A model generated the notes under the pieces. It was not told where the DNA came from and searched no databases. It worked only from the letters and a program-made list of their open reading frames with translations. Shown piece after piece: positions 25,211 to 38,011 of a stretch of DNA of 64,000 bases. The stretch is from Epiperipatus broadwayi (Eukaryota > Onychophora > Udeonychophora > Euonychophora > Peripatidae): the NCBI GenBank assembly GCA_028023455.1, contig JAQFVV010006220.1, positions 7,419,852-7,483,851 of the forward strand, read 5' to 3'. Numbering within the stretch: the stretch's first letter is position 1; each line of letters begins with the position of its first letter. A program made the position numbers and the translations under genes.

Positions 25211-26078
25211 AAGCAACCAACATAGGCAATCGTTGTCAAATGCATACTTGTTATATATTATACTAATGATGATGATAATAATAATAGTAGTAATAATAAC
25301 AACAACAGCATTCAAGATTAAGGGTTTTTTTTTTTTAATTTTTGCTTGCAGTAAACTTGTTTGTGGTATTTTAAAATTTAAAACAATGATTAGGAATCCA
25401 TTGCTTTTAAATTTTCCCACAGAAATTTGCATAGTTTCTAATTTATAATGAAGATGATAGCTTTTATTGATTTCTGCAGTTTTAATTAACATCAAAATAG
25501 ATTTTATTTATATGCATAAAACTTTATAGCTTTTAGGTTTGTGGTTGAAATGTTAATTCCATGCAGATTTGTGTTACACTTAAGATGATTTTTTGATGGA
25601 CAGTAGATAGTATATTATGAAGCAGTAATAAATAATTGATTCAAAAGAGAGGTATCTTAACCTGTCATTCTTTCAAGAGCATCATCAATTAATAATTGTA
25701 TTATCAGTCCAGAATGTTCCCTAGAGCTGATTATTTCCTAAAAGGGCTGGCTTGTTTTCTAATCTTTTTTTTTTCACTCAACTGTCTCTACTCTTCAAGT
25801 TATAAAATGAATTAAAATTATTTTTATAATTTTAAACTTGCTTTTATTATACAATAATAAATAAGAAAACAAGTGAATATTTTCTGCTTATAAATATATT
25901 TATTTGCATACTAATTTGAATTTCGTAGATCCTTTCTACAAATAAATAAATTACTAGATCAATTATTCAAATGAAAACAAATTAGAACAGATAATTATTT
26001 GTTTATAGTTATTCTTATAATTTTGATAAGCATTGAGAGTGAAATGATTTTGTATTGTTATTGTTATAGACCATTATC
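25211..26078. other. Microsatellite and AT-rich spacer
   Basis: Imperfect (ATG/ATA/GTA/CAA)n from 25262 to 25312, then AT-rich sequence with no recognised feature. Confidence 0.5.
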
Positions 26079-26280
26079 CTTTGAATAATAAAATTAAAAT
26101 GGCTATTACAACTTTAATCTTATTTGAATGAAAATAAGTATCTGAAAGCTACCAAAGTCATGGATTATACATTTGATAATAGGGTTCTCTAAAATTATAA
26201 ATAATAAAAAGTAAATAGAGGAGTGACTTAATAAACTTTTTTATATACTTTTTTTGTCCTACTGTGATAAAAAAATATCA
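26079..26280. repeat. Dispersed direct repeat, copy 1 (~200 bp)
   Basis: Begins TTTGAATAATAAAATTAAAA. It shares long blocks with 27087-27288, including GGCTATTA, GAAAATAAGTA and AAAGTCAT, then AGAGTTCT-like and TAAATAATAAAAA, and ends GTGATAAAAAA. Unknown family; it may be part of a larger element. Confidence 0.6.
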
Positions 26281-26639
26281 CAGAGCTGTCATTAAAAATA
26301 TAAGAAGAAATTAGCATACTTTTTTTCAAAATCAAAAGAAAATATAAGACATGCAAACTTATATAAAAATAAAAGAAAATTTAATGATGAACTTCAATAT
26401 TATGGGTACTATTATTAATTATGTATTATGTCTATCATTATATATATTTAAATAATTTAATCAGTCTATTAAATGTAATTATCATCAATAGTCATATTAT
26501 CTAAATATGCAAAGTCAGTTTTATTCAGGTATCTAAGATGTTTAATGCTGTTTAACTATTTGGGCTGCATATTTTAAATTATAAGGATATTCATGCAAAA
26601 TTGCTATTGCAATAATTCTTTAATTACTCTAGCACTATA

Positions 26640-26760
26640 TAAATAATCAGTTTGTCAGATGGCAGTGCATTTTGATTCTAATAAGTTTCTGGTTTTTACC
26701 TTTCTCAATGAGGATTTAGTATTTAAAACTCTTGATAGTGTAGCAAGCATTGAGAGTTAA
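26640..26760 (-). repeat. Old family A-like unit remnant with ribozyme relic
   Basis: At 26681-26720 the plus strand reads AGTTTCTGG, then CCTTT, then TCAATGAGGA, in the same order and spacing as the ribozyme segment of family A. On the minus strand this is CCTCATTGAGAAAGG, then CCAGAAACT. Outside this core the similarity fades. It lies between the two ~200-bp dispersed repeats. Confidence 0.4.
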
Positions 26761-27086
26761 GTAAAACATTGTTTGTACTTAGGGAAAAGTTGGGCTATTA
26801 AACTGCAATTATTGAACTGTGACAGATAATATAATTATGCAAACAGGTTAAATTGTTTCCAAAACTTAATTGTTGTTTTTTAAATTCAATTAAAAAAATT
26901 TTTAATAAAGAAGTTAAAAAACAGAAATCAGATTTATAACTTTATTGGTTCCAGCTTTGAATGCCAAATCCATATTGGTAAAGGTTAAGCTGCTCTAGGA
27001 GTATTATTATTTCATAACTATTGTTTACTCAAGCATGCAATAATCAGTGCTTGGGTAGAGAGAAAGCTCTTGATAGGCTTTGAGAT

Positions 27087-27288
27087 CCTTTGAATAATAA
27101 AATTGAGATGGCTATTAACATTTAATTTTATTGTTGAAAATAAGTACCAGAAAGCTATCAAAGTCATTGATTATAAATTTAATAATAGAGTTCTATAAAA
27201 TTGTAAATAATAAAAAATAAATGGAGAAGAGACTTAATAAAGTTGTTTTTTTTTTTAAATGTTTGTTCTACAGTGATAAAAAATGTTT
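27087..27288. repeat. Dispersed direct repeat, copy 2 (~200 bp)
   Basis: Second copy of the 26079-26280 repeat, ~1008 bp away and diverged by roughly 15 percent by eye. The sequence between 27289 and 28260 is AT-rich with nothing recognised. Confidence 0.6.
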
Positions 27289-28418
27289 TTTAATGTTTTC
27301 AAACTATTACATCATAGAGTTGTCTGCCAATTAGTTTCTTCAAATTAAATTTCCATAAGTGAACAAATGGGAAGAGGAAAAAAATTTGTAAAAATATATT
27401 CCTATTTCAGTGAAAATCTTTACCTTGAGGCTTTCAAACACACTGGTTTTAAAATCTCATAATTGACTTTAAATATCTGAAGTTAAGTAGCAGTAGAGTA
27501 GCATCTTATAAATTATTAATAGCTGTTTGCATAATAGGGATTTACTATAATAACACTTAAAATGATTTGCCCTAATTTTGGTGTTTTGTTTTTTTTTTTG
27601 CAACATATTCTCAATATCTAACTGATATACTCAGCATGGTTTTCTTCTTGATGCATCATTTTTCATCTGTATATAACATTTGGACATTTTGGCTATTTTC
27701 CAAACATTATAGTTACGATATAATAGTTTTATGTTAACTAAATGGCAATCACACCTAGTGATAGTAACAAAAAGAGTAGCCATAAACATCTTACTTTAAA
27801 TGATAAAAATGTGCTGTATTATTTATTATTCATTCCACAAATATAACCTTAAATATTATCAAGTTGGATTGGATACTATAACTAGCTTTTAAACTTATAA
27901 AAAGCATTATTTAAAGCAATAATATACCATTAATTTAGCTAATAACAAGCCACCATTCTTCAAAAATAAAGATTTTTTTAAAACGGCATAATAATTACTA
28001 ATTTCTAAAAAATAATGAAATTATATATTTTTTATTATTTTTCAAAAATTAGAAACTATAATAATATATGAAAAATAATTTTAAAGTATACATTTGTCAC
28101 TATGAATAAATATATATATTTAAAATGAGTACTGTATTTATTGTCTTCTTATTATTGTAGTATATGTATTGTTCTTAATATGTAATAGTAGAAACATCTT
28201 GATTTATTGTTATATGCATTTATGACTGAAAAAAAAGATATATTTTACTTTATAGTTATATTTAAGCCAATAAACATCACATGATCACTTTTTCTTATGC
28301 TTGCTTATAACTGTTATTAAAACAGGTAAAATTCTCTATATCTATTGCCAATCAGTGCAAGCTAGAGCAATCAATGGATGCCAGAAGGCTTGTGCATAAA
28401 ACCTCCATCTAATGCCTA

Positions 28419-28478
28419 CTCATCCAATATCCCCAGACTAGTTTCGAGCTTTTGTCAGTGAGGAGCTTTGGATCTGAG
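28419..28478 (-). ncRNA. Hammerhead ribozyme relic with deleted stem II, family A
   Basis: Minus strand: CTGACAA core, then only AAGCTC before GAAACTAGTC. The stem II hairpin has lost ~9 bases compared with the other units. Stem I (CCTCA with TGGGG) and the GTC cleavage site remain. Confidence 0.6.
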
Positions 28479-29054
28479 AGCACTGCACCTAGATTTTAGG
28501 ATCTAATACAACCCTTCAGCAGCCATCTTTTATCTCTACTTAACTACAAAACTACGAGTCTTAAATTGAATACACTATAATATTTTCAATCCAAGTTCAT
28601 TAGTTTATATAATCATATAGGTCTGAACTCAGTTCAGTACCTATACATTTTTGTGCTTTTGGTTCTTTAATAACCATAACCACCACTATCCTATTAGGCA
28701 GGATTGGTTTTAAGCCAATAAACATCACATGATCACCTTTTCTTATGCTTGTTTATAACTGTTATTAAACAGGCAAAACTATAAGCAAGCATAAGAAAAT
28801 ATGATCATGTGATGTTTATTGGCTTAAAATCAATCCTGCCAAATAGAATAATGGTGGCTATGGTTATTAAAGAACCAAAGACATGAAAATGTATAGTACT
28901 GAACTCAGTTCAGACTTATATGACCATATAAGCTAATAAACTTGGATTGAAAATATAGTGTTTTCAATTTATGACTCATAGTTTTGTAGTTAAGTAGAGA
29001 TAAAAGGTGGCTGCTGGAGGGTTGCATTAGATCCTATAATCTAGGTGCAGTACT

Positions 29055-29121
29055 CTCAGATCTAAGGCTCCTCACTGACGAAGGCCGCAAGCCAGAAACT
29101 AGTCTAGGGATTTTGGATGAG
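29055..29121 (+). ncRNA. Hammerhead ribozyme, family A, core intact
   Basis: Core CTGACGA at 29075-29081, stem II GGC/GCC with loop CGCAA, GAAAC, TA, GTC, with the cleavage site after 29104. The first stem II pair is A-A. Stem I has one mismatch in its inner helix (C29073 with A29106), and TGGAT with ATCTA weakens the outer helix. The catalytic core matches consensus (C3, G5, A6, G8, A9, G12, A13, A14), so residual activity is possible. Confidence 0.72.
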
Positions 29122-29235
29122 TAGACAGTAGATGGGGAATTTATGCACAAACCTTCTGGCATCCATTGATTACTCTGGCTTGCACTGAGTGGAAATATGT
29201 ATAGAGAGTTTTGTATGTTTTAATAGTCATATTTA

Positions 29236-29720
29236 CTTAACATCCAATTCCTAACCTAACATTTTATAAAGCCCTACTGTATAAGGAAGAGCAAAGAATT
29301 GTGGGAGAAATTTAACTAGCAATACTCTCATAAAAAAAAATTACATCAATTTCTATATTCATTAAAAGAAAAATTAAAAATATATATATTGAAAAACCAA
29401 TAGTCATTAATGAATTACAAATGGAGATAAAACAATACTGTATAACCTAAATACTGTATAAGAATAGATAGAGGGAGGAGGGTTATTGCAATGATTTTTT
29501 AAAAGAAAATTTTAACAGTAATATGTTAACTTATGCATATAATAATAAATAAATATAAGACAAGGAAAAAAATACTTGTAATAATAGGGGTTCTGTAAAA
29601 ATATCTAATTACTCACCACATTTATTAAGATTATCATTGAAACAACATATGTACAATACGACCTTAATCTCAGCGATATCATTAAATAATATTTAACAGA
29701 TAGTAACAAATATATTGCAA
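29236..29720. other. AT-rich spacer
   Basis: Nothing recognised between the foldback element and the truncated RTE copy. Confidence 0.45.
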
Positions 29721-29721
29721 T

Positions 29722-30878
29722 CATTATTATCGTCATCAACCATTATCAATCCACTGCAGGATGAAAGTCTCTCCAAGTTCAAACCTTCTTCTCTGATCTT
29801 TAACTTCTCCACATCACCCCCTCACACTTTCTTATTTCATTCATCCATCTAACTTGTGGTCTCTTTCTGGGTCTTTTACAATCTCTTGGAATACAGTTTA
29901 AGATTTTAATTGTCCATATATTATCTCTTCTAGCAATATGTCCAGCTCAACTCCACTTCAATCTTAATTTTTTTAATGAGGTCAATAACACCTGTTTGTT
30001 CTCTTACCCATATATTGCATTTTCTATCTCTTCTTGTTACTCCTAACATGCATCTCTCCATACTTCTTTGAGTGGTCTGAAGTTTCTGTATTGCTCTTCT
30101 ATTAAGTGTCCAAGCCTCAGATCCATAAGTGAAAACTAGTAAAACACATTTATTAAAAACCTTTCTTTTCAAACACTTAGACATATTTCCTTTTAGTATA
30201 AAGTTATTTCTACCAAAAACACTCCAACCAAGTTTATTCTACGATTAATTTCATCCATTATGTTTCCATCTGTATTAATAATTTGGCTAAGATATTTGTA
30301 GTTGTTAACTTCTTCTAACTCATCTTAATCAATCTTTATTTTAATATTTTGAAAAAATCCATTGAATATTATTTTAATCTTTTTAACATTTATCTTTACT
30401 CCTACTTTCATCTGATAACTCCTGCAACATTTCCTGCAGCTCTAAATCATTATTTGCAAAAATCTGCAAAGTCTAAATGACTTAAATAATATCTATTTAC
30501 TTTAACTCCTTTAGATTCCCATTTTAATCCACAAAATATTTCTTGCAGCACTGTTGTAAAAAGTTTTGGAGATATGGAGTCACCCTGTCTTACACCCTTC
30601 TCAATGTTGACTTTCTCAATATCATGATGTAATCTAAGTGTTGCTGTTGCATTTTTATAAATATTTTTGAAAATATGACAATATCCTGGATCTATACCTT
30701 TATGATCCAATGCTTTACTCACTGAAGAAATGTTTATAGAATCAAATGCCTTTTTATAATCTATTAATTCAAAGCATAATGGCAACTCATATTCGTTCTT
30801 TCTATAACTTCTCTCAATACCTGGATATAGTCTATTGTACTAAAACCACTTTTAAATCCAGTTTGTACTCTTGGTTTA
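29722..30878 (-). pseudogene. 5'-truncated RTE LINE copy, RT to C-terminus
   Basis: Matches the intact RTE from its (GAT)-type 3' end (29722) up to the equivalent of residue ~598 (GFKS region). Beyond 30878 homology stops abruptly at TACTCTTGGTT. On the minus strand motif A (IDYKKAFDSI) and motif B (GVRQGDSISPKLF) are kept, but the FADD motif C is cut to LDFADF by a deletion and frame shift near 30455-30470. The C-terminal TYGSEAWTLNRR and ELSWTY segment follow in another frame. TATATT occurs near both ends (29713 and 30879) as a weak candidate duplication. This is a typical dead-on-arrival copy, intermediate in age. Confidence 0.88.
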
Positions 30879-30905
30879 TATTAAAATACCAAATTTTCAA
30901 ACCCC

Positions 30906-31050
30906 AATGGATAGACTTCAATCTACACCCTCCGTCTCTTCAGCCACCATCCATATCATTGAAAATCTGATGAAGGAATGTCCAAATTTGTTGTTGATGA
31001 TATGGATGGCTGTAGTGATAGAGAGTGGAGTAGATTGAAACATGTCCATT
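30906..31050. repeat. Inverted repeat, 54-bp arms around a CTGATGA loop
   Basis: The left arm 30906-30959 and right arm 30997-31050 are inverted copies (AATGGATAGACTTCAATCTA against TAGATTGAAACATGTCCATT). The 37-base loop holds CTGATGA (30967-30973), then GGA-ATG-TCC and AAAT. That is a hammerhead-like order, but G12 is missing. See findings. Confidence 0.6.
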
Positions 31051-31055
31051 AAAGT

Positions 31056-34000
31056 TTGATGATTTGTTAACTTAATATAAACTGAGCAATGATTGTATAT
31101 GTGTGCAGAATATGATGAGGACCAAGTGCTGGTTCAGCACAAAATTTATTTATTGGATATCACTTATCTTTTTCACATGTATGTAGTTATGTGTATTGGT
31201 TATAGAGAAAGAGTGGATAACTGACGGAAGCTTGAAAGTCTGTGTTCAAATCTCTTATAATTACATCTTAACTCCAAGTATTTAAATTATACGTGTATTT
31301 AAATATTACATACAAATATATGTGTGTAAAGATGATATCTGACCAACTGATGATCTGTTATATTATATTGTGATTATTTATCTTTCGATATTGTGTTTAG
31401 GGATCAGTGTTATTAATAAGTGAGAAATGGGGTGGAATGTGTCATATACCCTATATTACATATATATACCACAGATAAACAACTGTTTCGTTATACAAAT
31501 TTATTGTAAATTCAATGTGCAATTTAAAACATTCTTTGATAGATTTTTTTTAAACTTTTAATATTATTTGTCTTTTCAATTCCTTATTTGGGTTTAAGAA
31601 AGAAAAATAAATGGTCTATTGTAAGATTTCTTTTGAAAATTGATTTCTTACAAAATAAATAAACAAATCAAGTTGTAGGTTGTAGCTTTTTTTTTTATGC
31701 CCCCCCAACCCCCCCCCCCCCCCCCCCCCCCTCACCACCAAGCAAGAGAGTGTAGCTTTCTTTCTTAAATAAAAACATTTAACAATATATATGTAGAACA
31801 CAAAGTTGTTGTTTTTTTTTAAAGAAATAAATTTATAAAAAGACCAAAAGGGGGGGGAGGGATTTATAGTATCACATTAAAATGTTTCATTTCTATCTTT
31901 CTGGGTTGTATTTTTTTTTAATTATTTATAATCCTATATCTGAATTCATGACCTCAACTGTCAGTGTTTTAAAGAATCAAATGAAATGTCAATACTCGAA
32001 TCCATCAGTATCAAAATTCCCTCTTTTTTTTTTGTCATAATGAGAAATTCAAGGATATAAATCTAAATTATCTGCATTTACACTTTTAAGATCATATAAA
32101 GAAAAAATATATAATTGTCAACAAAATGTATGCACAGTAAGAGAAGCTGATGTGTGTTTCTGCGCTAATGAATCAATGCAATATGGCAGATTTGAGATAA
32201 GAAGTACTCTAGTAAAAATTTGAAAATATTATTTTTGTGTTAGAACATTCATTAATAAACTAATATTTGAAATATGTAGGTTCTTTCTAATCTTTTTAAT
32301 GAAATAAGTCAATTACATTCCATATTGTCATTTGATTTTAAAGAGCAAAGTATTGTGTCATGTTGAACAAATTATTTAACAAAATGAAATAATATTTACT
32401 ATATAAGATATTTAATCAAAAAAATGTATTAATAAATCTTAAAATAATGGCAATGACTTTTTAGAACTGTCAATACTAAAAAGAAATGTGTGTGCTTTTA
32501 ATTTGTACTAATTAATTCATAAAGAATTACTTCATTTTTTAAATATGAAAATGAATGAAATAATCGGTATAGTTCAAATACATTTGTACTGCTTTAAAAA
32601 TATGTTTCATTTTTAAGTTTTAATTATTAATCTATTTTTGTGGTCTAATCTGAATTATGTTCTCTGTAAGTCTTCATATATAGCAAAAATGGTAGGTTGG
32701 TCGACAGTGGTCAAGTCAGAGAAACTGCATGTAATGATATGCAAAAGAAGAGTGAATGTGTACTATTTCTAACCTATATGTAATTATTGATACAATCTGT
32801 AATATTGTTTGAAATTTGTCTCACCTTAATTTAGATTAATATAATTTTATAATTCATAGTAAATCAACTGACTTTCCAAACTAGTAGACTTGAAAGTTTA
32901 AATTCTAAAATTTTCTTGATTACTTAAATAAGTTAGAAACTAGTTGACATTTTGAAAAAAATTACAGATTTTAGTTTTAAATTATTTATGGTAAACTTTT
33001 TTGAAAAAAGGATAACATGGTGCCAAAATATAAGGATTGGTTGAGAAGGTCATATAAGACTTAGTTTTGATATTAATATATTTCTTATTTTGAAATAGTA
33101 AAGTCTATTGGAAATTGAGTCTCATAGACACATGAAATTTTCAACATCTTTTTTTCATATGTTAATATTTTTATATCTTTGTTTATAATGATCTAATTTT
33201 TTTTCTTATATATCTTTAGGTTGATTTTTATTTCTATTAGACTTTCAATCAAGTACTGCTTGGATAAATATAAGTTTTGTGTTTATAACACCATTGAGAT
33301 TACACGGTTTTGTTATTTACATTTTGATACATATTCTACAGTATAGTATATTCTTTTCTTTTTTTTTCGGAGCATACTTATTAGTGTTTTTATTCAAAAC
33401 TTTTTGTATCCAAAAGGAAGAATATTCAACTTTTATTACAGTAATTTATATTTTATTCTTTGTTGTTGCTTATATAAATATATTTGATGAAAACAATTAT
33501 TTATCCTTTCTTTTTTATCTATTGTTATTCTCAAGTCTACTATTTCTTTGAGTTGTCTTACTTTATATTCAGACCAATTAAATTAAATATTTCAAGGTAG
33601 TAAACTTGAGGTATTTAAGCCGGTTATAGTATTTATTATATTTTTTAATGTGACATTATTTTTGATTGGGGGAGAGAGGTTTTAGCCCTTATATTCTTTG
33701 TATGATTTCAAGCTTCAAAAATTATTTTAACAGTACAACATTCTAATTTTATAAAATTTAAGATTTATATATTTATTGTCATGGTTAGTTTTTAAATCTT
33801 TTAGAAGTTGAAGTTAATTGGCTCCCAGCTTCTATTTGTTATTTATTTAAATGTAGTTTATCAACTTTTGGTCTGTTAATTAAAATGATTATTTGACTAA
33901 TTACAACTATTTCAAATAAACTACATTTTTTAATTGTGTCTTTTTTAAGAAAAAAAAAAGCATATGTATTAAATTCTCTGCTCAAGGCATTTGTAGCATT

Positions 34001-37000
34001 TTTATGTGTGTGACGTTCATACATATATATATATGCAAATTACTTTTCCACCAAAGTTTAGTCAAAAAATTTAATCATAACAGGTTGTCACAATTTTTAC
34101 ATCACACTACAATACCAAACAATCATATCACCCAGGGAAATCTTTTCATGGCTTACAAATATCATTCATGGGTGGTCTGCAGTGCCATAATAGTAGCATT
34201 CTAGTATAATGTAAACAGCCTTACAGACCAATTGGATTTTACAGAATGAAATAATTGTGCTAGAGTAATATATATATATATGTTGTAATGATACAGAAGA
34301 AGAGATAAATGTAAATAATTAAAAATGGTTACAAATCACAAATATACCTTTTATATAACCAATTGTGTAGTGATTATGATCAAATAAACTAGTACTAAGG
34401 CTAAAAAGTAATTATTCCAAAAGTATTTTTAATTATTTTTTTTAGATTCAATTTAAAATTATTTTTGAGGCACCAAGCTTTCTAAATAAAAAGCTTACTT
34501 CTTGAAATCTTAATACTGCTGATCATCATCATTTTAGATTATTATTATTATTATTATTATCACTGTATATTCTCCATTGGATTTCATTATTTATCAGATT
34601 AATAGATGTGAACTGCATATGTTTGAAATGAGTTCAAAATCAAAAACAAGCTAAATTGGTTAATAATAAAAAAAGCTAACAATTTATTTACAATAAATAG
34701 AATATGAAATTGTTGCTTACACTTTTGCAACTACTATCAGATAAATACAATACAAAATATTGAAAATAAAAAATAATAATAATTATAAATACCAACATGT
34801 AAGGCCTTATGGATAAATATAAAGATAAGATCTTACTATAATAAAAATGTTTTAAAATTTTAAATCATGGTTTTCTGCAGATATCTTACATTTATTATAT
34901 ATATATGCAGATCTTTAATGACAGTTTTTAATAATTATTTTCTACAGATATTGATGATGATAGATAGTGTAGATGAGTCCCATTAGAGAGAGACATATAG
35001 TAGTTTTTACAGAGTCCATTTCTTTATGGTTTTCTGTTTTAAAGTTGTATCCTATGCAATTTTAATGTATATCTGGATACCATGTCATTGTTTCCAGTCT
35101 TTTGACTAATATTTTTCTAGCCAGCTATGTTAAGTAGTATTTTGCTAGCTAATGTCATCATACTTGCTGATGTGAATGGAGTAATGAAAACACTTTAGAA
35201 CAGTCAGCCAAGTCCAGCCTATCCAAAGCTACTCTGAGGGAAACTGTTTTAACCAGTGGTTTTTCTTTTTAAAAGATATTTATATATCAATATTTTCTCC
35301 TCTCTTCATGAAATCAATTTGCATTGGTTTCTTCTTGAGTTACGACTTGAACTAGACTTCTGTCATTTATCTTCTCAGATCTATCTATATGTTTTCACAT
35401 GATTTTAACACCTAGCATAGAATCAATTCTGCATTCATTTATATCAAAATGTTTATCAAAAAACATTTTTATCAAAATATAATTACCAGATTTAATATAT
35501 ATTTATTTATAAAAACACATTTTTTTCATAAATACTTTCTTCATTCATTAAATTACTTTATAAATGATTATATAATTAAAAAAACCAGCTTTTTATCTAT
35601 CTACAAAAATAATAGGAAGAAAAAAAATCTTGATCAAACTTTGAAATTTATTCTCTAACTTTCTTAATTTTAGTGCTTTATAATTTTCAACAATGTGTTT
35701 AAATTTGCCATTCAGTTTACTACAAAAAAAAATTAAATTACTTCTTTAAACCCTTATTCAGCAGGCAACTGGAAAGGATTACAAAGTATGATACATCTTC
35801 TTAAATTCTGCATTACTAATTCATTTGCACATATTAAATTACTCTTTCTTTACATTATATGATTTATCATTTTATTCTTTTTGATTTTACACAATATATT
35901 TCTTTTATAAAATATTTAATAATGTGATAAAAATAGACCTGTTTTTTTTTTTAATTTATTAAAATATCTAATGTTTGTGCATTCACACAAAACAATCTTA
36001 TAAATTTACTATTCAAACTATCAGTTTTTTACTTAACTTTTTTTTTTTTTTTAACTTTGCAGCTTTTTAATACAACTGATTTGAGCTGCAATCAAATTGT
36101 TCTGTTACACAATATATATATTAATAATATTACAAATCGATGTCTGTATTTCTTCAAAATATATTTATTTATAAATTTACATATATATATAAGTAAGTAA
36201 AGGGGTTTGTACATTATATTAAGATGCTGCAGTCAAATGATATCTGCAAACTAAAAATGAGCTGTCTGGAAGAACTTATTGTTAATATGATAAATTGCTG
36301 GTTACAATATCTTACAATTTTTATTTAATAATTCGCTGATGCATTGCAGTGAAACTTTTCTATATAATAATTTATGTAGGCTTAGCACTTTCAGAGTTTT
36401 ATTACTCTATAATCATAGCCTCTTTAGATTATCAATGTTGTTATATGCAAATGTATACAAAACTATTTTTTATATTATCCATTTTCTGGAAATGGCAAAA
36501 CAAATGACTTCTATTTAATGAGTTGATGTGACTGGTAATAAAACAAATTTCCTTGATTTTTCTTTTGATGTCATTCCTATCTGTGCATAATATATCAGCC
36601 TTGGAGGGTTCAAATCTGTGGTTGAGGTCTTGCTGATGGTCAGCAAAAATGGAAACTGCCTTCTTTTTGGGTTATTGCTCATGTATATATGTATTTGTGC
36701 TGAGCTAATCTATTGCCAATTGTGGCCATCTGAGGGCACAATTTTTATTTTTTAGACACCACATTGACACTTAACTCATCAACCTAAATTAATCTAAGAT
36801 TTTTATTCTCTATCTAAGAGTAGCTAAATAACTATTTACCATCTATTAGTACATGGCTATTTGAGTTGAATATTTGTTATCTACCCAAAAGTAAAAATCT
36901 ATGCCTGTAGGTCTTCTGAAAAAATGTCAATATTTATTTGGTCTTGCAAGCTGATCCACCAACCGCCATGCTGCAAGATCTTTCAAGAGTTGCTCAAAAA

Positions 37001-37089
37001 CTAACTTGGCATTTAACTAAAACTTTTATATGAATCTTAAGAGTACAATAAGTTTTTTTAATATAATTTGTTTTTTTGAATTTCTTCAG
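31056..37089. other. Long AT-rich stretch with simple repeats, no gene recognised
   Basis: It includes a cytosine tract at 31700-31731 (7 C, AA, then 23 C), a G run at 31850-31857, and (ATT)n near 34540-34560. A weak tRNA-like block lies near 31200-31260 (GTGTTCAAATCTC as a box B match). The plus-strand ORF at 33279-33551 is hydrophobic, but its Phe, Leu and Ile bias is that of chance translation of T-rich DNA. Nothing else here supports a feature. Confidence 0.45.
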
Positions 37090-37410
37090 TTTTTATTTCA
37101 AATTATTTTAAGTCTGTTTCTATATCATCATTCTTATGATAAGAAATCCAGATATTTTCTTGCCCATATTTTCTGTTCTGCGTTACTGCCATTTTTGGTA
37201 TCTGGTTGGGCAAGCTTTTGTATGATATTCCTCTTGTAATTCTATATCTAATATTATTTCTATTTGTTACATATGCAAATGCATAAAGTCTTCTATTAAT
37301 AAATGGTTGTAGCTTCTGAGTCACCAAGTTAGTTTTTTCCCACATTTCACATCCATAAACAACATATTTTAGAAGTTCTGCAATTTTGTTTTAATTTTCA
37401 GTTTTCGATA
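37090..37410 (-). pseudogene. LINE 3' coding fragment (post-RT domain)
   Basis: On the minus strand, YVVYGCEMWEKTN then KLQPFINRRLYAF resembles the conserved LINE segment YGSETW...LxxFINRCLRRI that follows the RT domain. The later part, NRKYGQENIWISYHKND, lies where other LINEs have RRKWxWIGHTLRK. About 100 codons survive, with one stop. The family differs from the RTE copies in this window, and the clade cannot be fixed from this piece. Confidence 0.6.
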
Positions 37411-38011
37411 TTGTGGTTTTCATTGTCTTCCATTTTATATATTTTTTATCTTATCTAAATTGGTAAACAAATATTTTTTAATTTGTTTTCAATATTTTCT
37501 TGTGTATTTCCATTTTGATAAGTGGAGCATTCTAGGTAAAACAATTTGTTTTCAAGATCCTGCATAAATTATTAAGAGTCTTCATTTTTTTTTTATTTCA
37601 TTGTTTGTTTTATTGTGCTTTATTAATTAACCAAATAATAAGTAATATCAAGTCTTCAAAACTATCAATAAATTACATAGGTGGTTTAAGCTTGTGGTTA
37701 AGACCTGTAGAGGTCCCTACCTTTGCATTTTCAACTGCACATGCTTTAGGCTTATTGCCTTAGTAAATATTTCTTTGCTTTATGTATTGTCAGGATTAAA
37801 AAGTATTATAAACAATAAAAATAAAATGAAGAAATTTTAGACATTATTGATTCTATTCAAAAGGTTCTGTAAATATTCCTTAAGTTTTCATCTGTTGTCA
37901 TTACATATTGTATTAAATTATTTAATTTTATGAGCATATCAAATATTTTTAGCATAGTAAAGATCTTGTTTTCTATATGCTATAAAATGCTTATTCTCTA
38001 TATGCTAAAAA
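37411..38011. other. AT-rich spacer
   Basis: Possibly more decayed LINE sequence to ~37520 (short minus-strand frames continue the fragment above). Otherwise nothing recognised. Confidence 0.4.

Larger units (their letters stand above)
28261..29224. mobile_element. Family A hammerhead foldback element (direct 1.2 units plus inverted unit)
   Basis: AAGCCAATAAACATCACATG at 28264 recurs at 28712, exactly 448 bp later, so the left part is 1.2 head-to-tail units. At ~28790 the sequence turns round and runs as an inverted unit to ~29224. Each arm has one hammerhead (28419-28478 minus, 29055-29121 plus). The family consensus elements are all present: CTGAACTCAGTTCAG, the ATCTAGG block, the ribozyme, and GCATCCATTGATTACTCTGG. 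AGTTATATTTA (28254-28264) and AGTCATATTTA (29225-29235) may be a target-site duplication, but both overlap unit-like sequence. No protein is encoded. Confidence 0.75.

Noticed and set aside
31200-31260. tRNA-like block with GTGTTCAAATCTC
   Set aside because: Only box B is convincing. No acceptor pairing or clear box A could be found.
32910-32955. Hammerhead-like TTGATTA...GAAACTAG
   Set aside because: Core positions C3 and G8 differ, two extra bases lie before GAAAC, and no stem I partner exists. Probably chance in AT-rich sequence.
33279-33551. 90-aa hydrophobic ORF as a membrane protein gene
   Set aside because: Phe, Leu, Ile and Tyr excess is expected from T-rich DNA. No family pattern, splice context or neighbour supports it.
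36610-36665. Hammerhead-like CTGATGG...GAAAC
   Set aside because: A9 is G, no stem II can be formed between the two boxes at the right place, and stem I does not pair.
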